DNA of 22,500 bases from Symbiodinium natans (taxonomy: Eukaryota; Sar; Dinophyceae; Suessiales; Symbiodiniaceae): contig CAJNDS010002406.1 of the NCBI GenBank assembly GCA_905221605.1, forward strand, positions 145,001 to 167,500, read 5' to 3'. The notes beneath the pieces were generated by a model, which was not told the DNA's origin, ran no database searches, and saw nothing but the letters and a program-made list of their open reading frames with translations. Shown one piece after another: positions 15,753 to 22,500 of the stretch; within the stretch, counting starts at the first letter, position 1, and each line of letters opens with the position of its first letter. The translations under genes were made by a program, and so were the position numbers.

Positions 15753-16388
15753 TTGGATAGGACCCAGTTGGTTGTGCACCCTGACCACTACGCCGAGGGA
15801 GTGGCCTTCTTTTTTCACATGCCAGATCACCCAAGTTTCTGCTGCAAGTGGGTCACTGTTGGAGAGTACCTTAGGCGCCCCTTCAGGCACTACCGTGCTG
15901 CGCAAACAGTGTCCCGCTGGGCCTTGGATGCAGCCCAGGCAGCCACAAATGTGGGCTGGCAGGCGATCTCGGGGCCCGCCAATGACTGGCGATCGCCGTC
16001 CCAGGCCCTGGTCATCCTGAACCGGTATGTTTTCATCAAGTGGAGTTTCACGGCGCCGATGCTGGAGCCTTTGAGCTGGGTCTTTGAGGAGGTCAGGCAG
16101 ATGCAGACAACGGTGCTTGTGCTGATGCTCAAGCTGAACTTGCGGGCTTGCCTGCCCCAAGACATCGCGATCCTGCTCAATAGACATAGAAGGCGTGCAG
16201 CGCAGCAACTTCTGCGCCTTCGTCCTTCCCGCCAATGGTTCTTCTCGGTGGTTAAACGCAACTGGACCTTTGCTGGCCATTGTCTGCGCAGAGGTGAGAA
16301 CTCCCTGGAAACCTTTGCTCTCCTGGCGCCCTGTCTGGAGGTGGCATGTCAGTGGGTGGGCCGTGGCATCACCTGCTGTCTTGGGTAG
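15753..16388 (+). pseudogene. Possible C-terminal fragment of a non-LTR reverse transcriptase
   Basis: A 211-residue plus-strand frame starting MDRTQLVVHPDHYAEGVAFF. Near residues 168-181 it has KRNWTFAGHCLRRG, the K/R-x-W-x-(F/W)-A-G-H-x-x-R motif usually found after the thumb of LINE-type reverse transcriptases. Upstream, QALVILNRYVFIKW, VRQMQTTVLVLMLKLNL and LLNRHRRRAAQQLL fit the helical region before it. The catalytic palm (the F/Y-x-D-D box) is absent, so this is at most a 5'-truncated relic, as is usual for LINEs. The frame is open for a few codons upstream of the ATG. The antisense 246-residue Pro/His-rich frame is its shadow. The assignment relies on one motif plus context, hence moderate confidence. 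Confidence 0.42.
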
Positions 16389-16936
16389 CTCAGACAGCTC
16401 AGACACTGCAGCTTCTTCCGGAGGGTCCGGTTCAAGCTGCGCTCCTTGTGGAGCTGGCTTCGGATACGGGTCTGGAATGGTCACACTGGCGATGTCAGCG
16501 TGTCAGCAGCTAGGCTATTACGCCCCATGCTTGTGGACCAAGTGGACTCAGCTTCTGAAAGCCTCTGAGGTCACCTCTTGGCATCTGGCTGTGTGTGTTG
16601 TATTGTGTGAGAAGTCCTGCTGTAAACTGGTGTGGCTCGATGCCGAAATGGGCGTCATGACAATGCGATGTGACGTGAGTGAGCTGGCACATGTCGGCTG
16701 CTACCTCCTCATGAGTAAGTGTTGCTTTAATCTCGACTTTATAGTAGTAGATCCTGCGATGCAAGATGTACTTTTACCCGAGCTCCCACAGATCACAAGT
16801 ACAGTGTTTCAGATGTGTCAAGCTGTATGCACTTGGTCGGCATGCCCCTCGGCGTGGATGAGGCCGGTGCTGTAGTTTGCGGGTGCGTGAAGTGGGGGTT
16901 CCTTTCTGGCAGTCACCAAGTCCCAGTTGCAAAAAA
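16389..16936. other. Unassigned sequence downstream of the RT-like fragment
   Basis: A Cys/Trp-rich plus-strand frame runs across (16195-16875), overlapping the RT-like frame. Its composition is unusual and I see no motif, so I do not call it. It could be the 3' UTR of the LINE relic or ordinary intergenic DNA. Confidence 0.4.
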
Positions 16937-16962
16937 AGGATTTAGGGTTTTTAGGGCTGCAC
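16937..16962 (+). repeat. Short telomere-like motif fused to the ankyrin gene end
   Basis: GGATTTAGGGTTTTTAGGG on plus (CCCTAAAAACCCTAAATCC on minus). The first TAA on the minus strand (16953-16951) is the stop codon of the ankyrin frame. Confidence 0.8.
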
Positions 16963-17899
16963 ACTTTCTATATGGCCGCGTTCGCGTGCGCACATGAGAG
17001 CTGTGCAGCCCAGACGGCTCTGCCAGTCCTTGTTTGCTCCAGCTTCCAGAAGCATGCGCGCGATCTCTGCATGGCCGTTGTAGCATGCGAAGATGAGAGC
17101 TGTCTCGCCATGACAGTTGTGCAAGTCCACACTAGCTCGAGCTTCCAGAAGCACACGTACGATCTCTGCATGCCCGTTGTCGCACGCACAAACGAGAGCT
17201 GTCTTTCCACGATCCGTCGAATCCCAATCGACGCTGGCTTCCGCCAGCAGGTGCACGACAGAAGACGTGGCCTTTGATGGATGCATCAGTGAGAGACTCC
17301 AAGGTCCCCATGAGCACGAGCTTCCAAAAGCTTGCGTGCAACCTCAAAGTGGCCTTTGCTGCAGGCACAACATAGAACTGTACGGTGGGCATGCCCCTTT
17401 AGAATGTAGTCGGCGCCGGCTTCCAAAAGCACACGTGCGATCTCGGCGTGGCCTTTGTTGCATGCACAAGTGAGCGCTGTGTCACGCTGACCGTTCTGCA
17501 AGTCCACGTAAGCTCGAGCTTCCAAGAGCACGCGTGCGATCTCAAACTGGCCGTTGTCGCATGCAGCAGTGAGAGCTGTGTCGCCGTGAAAGACCAAGTC
17601 CTTGTTGGCACCAGCCCCAGAAGCAGAAGCACAATCTCAACGTGGCCTGTCATCATCCCCCAATATAGGGCCTTGTCAACTTCTCTCTGCGATTGCCGCA
17701 CCAAAACGAGCTGCACAACAGTGGGAGCATCTAGCTTCTCCGCGTTTTGCAAAATGCGGCCATCCTGCACGATCTGTTGCATGTTCACCGGGAGGCCGTA
17801 AACACCATGCAGATGTTGCTTCAATTGTTTCACACTCGTCACATCCTTAACAGCTGCTGCGGCGAGCTCTTCCCCTGAGAGCTTCAAAACACGGATCAT
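16951..17899 (-). pseudogene. Ubiquitin-like plus ankyrin-repeat protein, three frameshifts
   Basis: The ATG at 17899 begins MIRVLKLSGEELAAAAVKDV. Residues 1-70 have a ubiquitin-like pattern (KQLKQHLHGVYGLPVNMQQI, VQDGRILQNAEKLDAPTVVQ) common at the N terminus of dinoflagellate ankyrin proteins. Ankyrin repeats follow, with TAL-x-x-A-C-x-x-GH-x-E-I-A-R-x-L-L-E-A consensus: seven repeats and part of an eighth (TALTAACDNG, TALTCACNKG, TVLCCACSKG, SLTDASIKG, TALVCACDNG, TALIFACYNG, TALMCARERG). The frame changes at about 17612-17620 (one base missing: CTGGGGCTGG where CTGGAGGCTGG is expected), 17295-17310, and 17257-17264. The last repeat stops after GHIESVQP inside telomere-like DNA. A protein-interaction role is expected of intact relatives. 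As read, this copy is broken; indel errors in the assembly are the alternative. Confidence 0.82.
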
Positions 17900-18350
17900 A
17901 TTCAGTCAGTACTGAAACCGAATCATGGCTCTATTCGGATCTCCTCCTAAAGTTGTTGTTACTGTACTATCATTATTGAGATGTGACTGACTTGCAACTT
18001 GTCCCCATGATTGCTGATCATTGCCAACATTACCACGACCATATCCCGAACTTGTAGGCCTCACTGCAAAATTCGGCTGTGCGGTTTGTAAGCCGAGCGG
18101 GATAGCGCGGTAGGCGGATTTGGCACAGGTCTTGGGTCTTTGGAAGTCTTGTGGGTACAAGGAGGGGCCCCCTTATTCTACTAACTGTAGTTAAGGGACT
18201 TATAAACCTAATTTAGGATCCTTGTAACCCAATTTAGGGCTCTTATAACTCTACTTATAGCTAGGGGGCCGCACCTTGTAGGACCGTAGGAGATTGCAGG
18301 AATCGACCAGGTGCACTCTGTTGGCTCACGGTTCTTCGTTTGGTAGCCTG
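17900..18350. other. Upstream of the ankyrin gene, no gene seen
   Basis: 17900-18060 is AT-richer than its surroundings and contains a minus-strand frame (18160-17906) with SSGYGRGNVGNDQQSWGQVA and TTTLGGDPNRAMIRFQY. It ends seven bases before the ankyrin ATG and could be a spurious frame or an upstream exon. 18165-18275 has a TTATAACCC/AATTTAGGG-like AT-rich segment with TTAAGGGACTTATAAACC, similar in style to 22205-22330. Confidence 0.4.
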
Positions 18351-18429
18351 TAAAAACCCTAAGCCCTAAACCCTAAACACTAAACTTCCTAAACCCTAAA
18401 CCCGAAACCAACCCGAAACCCCTAACCCC
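18351..18429 (+). repeat. CCCTAAA interstitial telomere-like array, degenerate
   Basis: AAAAACCCTAAGCCCTAAAC, CCTAAACACTAAAC, CCTAAACCCTAAACCCGAAA, CCAACCCGAAACCCCTAACC. C-rich strand on plus; about nine units with substitutions. Confidence 0.88.
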
Positions 18430-18938
18430 TATGGGGCAGGTTGAGGTTCAGGCTGAGGCTTCTGGTGCTTTTCTATTGGGGTCACTGGCCCCGCGGGTTT
18501 GGAATTTGGAATGGTTGTTTCTTCGGCGAGTCAAGAAATTCTGTGAGCCAGTGCCCCAAAAACCGAGCTGAAGGCCTGGCATCCGGATGGAAGTATCCGG
18601 TTGCAAGCCCGGCCCGACCTGTGCCTGACAGCTGCAGGCATCATCGGGAGAGAGAGCAGGGAACACTTGGGGACTTCCGACAATAGGGGGTGCCCTTCTT
18701 GGGGTTCCTAGAACATAAGGAGTATAGCAGCATCTTGGGGTATAACAAGAAACCGCAATTTTCGGATGCCCCTTCAGCTACAAAAATTAGGCTGACCATG
18801 TAGCATTTCCATGCTGCGAATGGGTTGCAAGGTACATGAGCGTACGGCGCGTTCCGAGCCCCGACCCTGTCTAATTGACCATCCAGGTCCTCGTAGATCC
18901 CCTAAACCAAAATCCCAATGTCTCGCTCCCCTCTAGGC

Positions 18939-18965
18939 CCCTAAACCCTAAACCCTAAACCCTCA
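18939..18965 (+). repeat. CCCTAAA array, about 3.5 units
   Basis: CCCCTAAACCCTAAACCCTA then AACCCTC. C-rich strand on plus. Confidence 0.9.
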
Positions 18966-19540
18966 AAGTGGAGACACATCTCTGCAGCTGATGCCAGAGG
19001 TGCCCCCGAAGTCTCGATGCCACGCAGCTGAGCAGGGTCTTTCGAGGAAGGGGCGGCAAGTGTCCAAGCACGCCCATCCTTTTCCTCATAAACCGTAGCC
19101 TTGGGGATACTTGGGAAGAATTTTCAATTTGGGCACGATAATGCTAAGAAGCAGCTAAAATTGAATTTTTTTGCTAGGGTTCCAAGTTCATTGAAGTAGC
19201 CACGGTGGTCACCAGACGAGACTGGAGCTTGTGGGTCGCTGGGGTCTGGGCCAGAAACTGCACGAGGAAGACATGTTGGAAGGTTTCGATGTCGAGGGGA
19301 ACCTGCGAACGGTACTTTGTCTTCAAGTTGAGGGCTGCAGCCTCTGTGGTGCTTTACTGTACCTTTCGATCCTTAGCCTTTTTGGGTTTGTTGGGTTTCT
19401 TAATAAGGCAGCTCAAAAATTAGATTTCTAGTGGCTGTAAGAGGGAAGGGGACTTTGGATCAGTGCTCCCAAGTGTGAAAGAAGCAAAGCGAGAAGACAT
19501 TTTCCGCCCTGCGGTGCGGCACTATGCAGCTGCCAGAGGG

Positions 19541-19556
19541 TTCAGGGTTTAGGGTT
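19541..19556 (+). repeat. TTTAGGG motif, about two units
   Basis: TTCAGGGTTTAGGGTT on plus; G-rich strand on plus, opposite to the array at 18939. Confidence 0.75.
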
Positions 19557-19779
19557 GGGCAAAGGGTGTTGCCGGCTCCTCAGTCCGTGCTTAAAAAAGG
19601 GTTTGCCCATAGACATGTGCATTTATTTGTTTATGCATAGGAATGTCTAGGAGCCTTCCTTTCCTGGAAAGGGCTGCCAAGCCGCAATCCTCGAGGGGTC
19701 GAAATAACTACTCATGGTATTCCCTTATTGGCCCCTTCATGAATATAACTATGCTACAAATAGCCCCCCCCAAGACCCA

Positions 19780-19815
19780 ACCCTAAACCCTAAACCCTAT
19801 ACCCTAAACCCTAAA
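19780..19815 (+). repeat. CCCTAAA array, about five units
   Basis: AACCCTAAACCCTAAACCCT then ATACCCTAAACCCTAAA. C-rich on plus. It faces the G-rich array at 19921 across about 105 bp, so the pair forms an inverted repeat. Confidence 0.9.
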
Positions 19816-19920
19816 GGCCGCCAAAATCACAAGGCTTCCTTTGCGCCTGCGACGCTGCGGGTCCGATGCGTCCGAAGTTCGGCAGTGCCTAGGGATGGAA
19901 ATGAATCCTCTCCCCCGAAT

Positions 19921-19966
19921 ATTTAGGGTTTAGAGTTTAGGGTTTAGGGTTTAGGGCTAAAACCCT
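19921..19966 (+). repeat. TTTAGGG array turning into a CCCTAA motif
   Basis: ATTTAGGGTTTAGAGTTTAG, GGTTTAGGGTTTAGGG, then CTAAAACCCTCC. Four to five G-rich units on plus end in a short C-rich inversion, making a local hairpin. Confidence 0.88.
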
Positions 19967-20572
19967 CCCCCCCCCGGCTAATTACCCCTTAAGATGAAAT
20001 ACCCCGATACTATAACGATAATGGGGGGTGTTTAATATTCGGGGGTAGGGGGGGTTTAGTATTAGGGGGAGGGGGTCAGCGGTTTGGAGTCTAAATGCAG
20101 GTTTTCCGAAAATCCGGACACCTTTTTTGGGGGTTCCGATAGTACGGGTTAGTGTATGTTGGTGTATATTCGGGAGTTCCCTCTATTTTGGGACAGGGGG
20201 TTTGGGGGCTTGCCAGTGTCTTGAGGCTTTCAGACTGAGTTTGAGGGTTCCTCCTCTGGGTTGTGCTTCGGAATATTTTTACATGTCATTTTTTTTGCCT
20301 ACAATGGGACCCTGTTCACGAATAGCTCTCAGATGAAGGGTTTTAACGCACACCCCCGTCTTCCGTTTTAGCTGGTGTGGGTTCTGCTTCTTCTTTCTAC
20401 AGCATGTGTCCATAGACCCCGCTCATGCTTCGATTGTTTGTAGGGGAAGCTGCCAGCTGATACACGCCGCGGCCTGTTGTAGAAGTAGGATTTCTCCAAC
20501 TAATTGGGGTCCCGTCTGGGCCGTCTGGGGGTCCATCTTTGGAATCCGCATTGTGCAACCCATCTCAAGCCC

Positions 20573-20646
20573 CACCCCTAAACCCTAAACCCTAAACCCT
20601 AAACCCTAAACCCTAAACCCTAAACCCTAAACCCTAAACCCGAAAC
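20573..20646 (+). repeat. Longest CCCTAAA array, about ten near-perfect units
   Basis: CCACCCCTAAACCCTAAACC and so on to CCCTAAACCCGAAACC. The only array here with more than eight consecutive exact heptamers. C-rich on plus. There is unique sequence on both sides, so this is not a chromosome end. Confidence 0.95.
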
Positions 20647-20779
20647 CGTTTTGAAGAGGAGCCCTGCTGCTTCCGAGGCGCTGGCTTTCCGTGGATGAGG
20701 AGATGCCCCTCTACGCTGGCGCCTGCGTTCGCCCGGGCCCTCTTGATGCCCCCTTTTCGAGGCTTTCAGAAGGCGCTAG

Positions 20780-20900
20780 CATATGTGTATGTCTATATGT
20801 GTGTATGTATATTAATATATATGTGTATATATATATGCATATATATATATAGATATTTTGTTTTCGGGTAAATGTTTGTATAGATCGATAGATAGATATT
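20780..20900 (+). repeat. TATATG/TA and GATA microsatellite
   Basis: ATATGTGTATGTCTATATGT, TATATATATGCATATATATA and GATCGATAGATAGATA. Alternating purine-pyrimidine DNA with a TATATATGCATATATA palindrome near 20830-20845. Confidence 0.88.
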
Positions 20901-21042
20901 TGGGACTAGGACAGTTTTCCCATGTTGCAGCCCAGTAGCTGTCCTTGGGTTTTGGGGTGCTGCGCTTGGCTGTGAGTGTTTCGACTGTACGGAATGTTTT
21001 CCGCTGCGGCTTCTGCCGGGGCTAAGAATCCATGTGCCACAT

Positions 21043-21076
21043 GGTTTAGGGTTTCGGGTTTAGGGTTTAGGGTTTG
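21043..21076 (+). repeat. TTTAGGG array, about four units
   Basis: GGTTTAGGGTTTCGGGTTTA then GGGTTTAGGGTTT. G-rich on plus. Confidence 0.9.
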
Positions 21077-22075
21077 CAGTCACAATTCGCTTTTCAGCTG
21101 TCGCAGATGCAGACCAAGCAGACCAACAAGCGGGGCAAGAACATGCCTAATAGCCATAAAACCCGGAACAAGTGTGGTGTAAAGTGGCTGAAAGAACTAC
21201 AAGCTCTCAGGCAAGTAGATTTCAAGCCTGTTTTGAGAAATTCTGCTTGGTTTGCAGGACTCAGAGCCAGAAGAACTCCTTAAACCTTCAGCAGCTCAAT
21301 GAACGAAGCTGCCACACCGTTTCACGCTCTCAAAGTTGAGGTCTGAAACCACGGGCTTCCTCCACGTCGAGCCCACTTCGAGACGAAGATGCAGGACTCG
21401 CATGGATGGCACGTGCGGGTGGCGTGCAGGGTCTAGGGTTCATCCGTGCTCAAGTCCGCCCGAGTTACGCCAGCTATCCGCCTGTAGTGACTGTAGTGCG
21501 TAGCACCAGCAGCCTCTGATCAGAGTCTCGCTAACCGTATCGAGGTTGTTGTTGCAGATCTCTAGACATGCCACATCCTCACATCACTCACACCGCTGCT
21601 GTTGAGGGTTCTCTAGATCGCAGGGAACTGCCTTTGGTCCCAGAATGCCATTTGGCCACATCTGAATTTGAATCTAATCTGAATCTCAGTTCCGAATCTG
21701 TGTGCCCTTGCGTTCGGGATGTTTTAGTCTCTGGGTCTAGCTACTCTGTCGAGTGAGGGTTCAGGCTTATGATTGTATGTTTGCATGCCCCGCTGGCATG
21801 TATTACTTTGCTGCCGTGTTGCTTCAAGCAAGAGAACGGCATACAGCATGGCATTTGTTTTGCAGTAGTCATTTGCCAGCACCTAAGACTCTGGTTTGCA
21901 CGGTTCAAGAGCCTAAGACTCTCGTTTTACGGTCCGATGCCAGCTTGGAGCTACACCATCTTTTCATGCACGAAACCAGAAGCACAGAGAAGGAAGCAAC
22001 ACAACGATTGAAGTGCGCATCTGTAGTAGCGCTCGAGGGTCATAACTTCGGAAGTCCTAGACTCCTAGACCTCAA

Positions 22076-22099
22076 AACCCTAAACCCTAAACCCTAAAT
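22076..22099 (+). repeat. CCCTAAA array, about three units
   Basis: AACCCTAAACCCTAAACCCT then AAAT. C-rich on plus. Confidence 0.88.
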
Positions 22100-22133
22100 C
22101 TCGACAGGACTTGCCTCGCCCGCTTATGCCAGT

Positions 22134-22213
22134 GTGAGAGTCGAAACCCTAAACCCTATCTGTGAACGCAGAACCTTGCCGGCCGCGTGCGAGAGTCGAA
22201 ACCCTGAACCCAT
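22134..22213 (+). repeat. Duplicated GAGAGTCGAAACCCT segment with telomere-like ends
   Basis: GTGAGAGTCGAAACCCTAAA near 22134 and GCGAGAGTCGAAACCCTGAA near 22187 are two copies about 53 bp apart; both carry one or two CCCTAAA-type units at their right end. Confidence 0.75.
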
Positions 22214-22330
22214 ACCCTGTTATAATCCCCATTAAGGAGCTGTTAGTAAGTATAAGGGACCCTTATATGAGACCTCAGGGGTTATTTAGGAGGCTACTTA
22301 GGTTTTTAGGTATATGAGGTATATACCTCC

Positions 22331-22375
22331 CCAAACCCTAAACCCTAAACCCTAAACCCTAAACCCTAAACCCTC
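22331..22375 (+). repeat. CCCTAAA array, six units
   Basis: CCAAACCCTAAACCCTAAAC continuing to ACCCTCAGG. C-rich on plus; 23 bp before the ATG at 22398. Confidence 0.93.
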
Positions 22376-22397
22376 AGGGGTATAAACCTAGATCAGC

Positions 22398-22500
22398 ATG
22401 TCTGGCCACCCGCCCTGGAATGACGACCCGGTGGCCGTGGAGGCGGCCCCGGCAGAGCCAGAGCTACCTCCTGGGAGCCCTCGCTCTGCCTTTAACGAAT
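22398..22500 (+). CDS. 5' start of a possible plus-strand gene, cut by the window end
   Basis: ATG at 22398 after CTAGATCAGC. It opens a frame of 34 codons with no stop: MSGHPPWNDDPVAVEAAPAE then PELPPGSPRSAFNE. Third codon positions are mostly G or C (CAC, CCG, GAC, GTG, GAG, GCC), unlike the AT-rich DNA upstream, which argues for coding. AG dinucleotides just upstream (ATCAG) could take a spliced leader. The product cannot be named from an acidic, Pro/Ala-rich N terminus. Confidence 0.5.
   Translation, partial: MSGHPPWNDDPVAVEAAPAEPELPPGSPRSAFNE

Larger units (their letters stand above)
18431..20572. other. Gene-poor region between telomere-like arrays
   Basis: Apart from the telomere-like arrays listed separately, I see no coding frame with convincing character; open frames are 60-80 codons, and none shows a domain. 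19967-20070 is C-run then G-run DNA (CCCCCCCCCC at about 19966-19976, then repeated GGGGG stretches to 20078) that could form G-quadruplexes. Confidence 0.5.
20647..22075. other. Gene-poor region, no convincing gene
   Basis: Open frames of 60-114 codons on plus (21074-21283, 21753-22097) show no recognisable domain, and the latter ends in telomere-like DNA (NPKP). They could be exon fragments, but I cannot support that. Confidence 0.45.

Noticed and set aside
15744-16484. 246-residue Pro/Gln/His-rich minus-strand frame
   Set aside because: Opposite strand of the RT-like frame; no domain, and its composition fits antisense reading of GC-rich coding DNA.
18441-19431. Small plus-strand frames of 66-81 residues
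   Set aside because: Short, overlapping alternatives in different frames, no motif and no splice-site support.
20573-20646. Chromosome end (true telomere)
   Set aside because: Only about ten repeats, with unique sequence continuing for about 2 kb on the right and similar arrays on both sides in both orientations.

Overview
This is nuclear DNA of a eukaryote, most likely a dinoflagellate of the Symbiodiniaceae/Polarella/Prorocentrum type. Five observations support that: many short TTTAGGG/CCCTAAA interstitial telomere-like arrays; genes lying one after another on one strand; exons that join in phase only if GC-AG as well as GT-AG introns are allowed; proteins resembling families I remember as highly multicopy in dinoflagellates (Lys/Ala-rich 'KKRPAAA' proteins, a HGDE/WSSL-type family, ubiquitin-like plus ankyrin proteins); and very heavy micro- and minisatellite content. 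The assignment rests on recall and pattern; no search was run.

Left part (1 to about 15.5 kb). All convincing genes are on the minus strand. Read 5'->3' on that strand they are: a frameshifted gene of unknown function (14650-14022); a two-exon RRM plus acidic-repeat protein (12843-11557); a four-exon Lys-rich/acidic protein (10646-7472); a three-exon dinoflagellate multicopy-family protein (6281-3922); and a 5' portion of another multicopy-family gene (2443 to about 1382) whose 3' part is absent or lies left of the window. The exon models are mine. They are supported by matching phase, coding-like composition and, for the 6281-3922 gene, by an exon with no start codon of its own. Introns and spacers hold a 50-bp minisatellite, a 12-bp minisatellite, AT-rich tracts, a composite dispersed repeat ending in TTTAGGG-like DNA, inverted clusters of an 11-bp ACTCGAAGTTT motif, and a roughly 410-bp TTG microsatellite.

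Boundary (about 15.55-15.75 kb). A small AT-rich cluster of AAATAAGATA/TATCTTATTT inverted motifs separates two regions of different character.

Right part (15.75-22.5 kb). A plus-strand frame resembles the C-terminal end of a non-LTR reverse transcriptase. A minus-strand ubiquitin-like/ankyrin gene has three frameshifts and is cut off inside its eighth ankyrin repeat by telomere-like sequence that supplies the stop codon. From 17.9 kb to 22.4 kb I see no convincing gene, only single-copy-looking DNA broken by about ten TTTAGGG/CCCTAAA arrays in both orientations. A plus-strand reading frame opens at 22398 and runs off the window.

No bacterial-type operon, CRISPR array, tRNA or rRNA was recognised.
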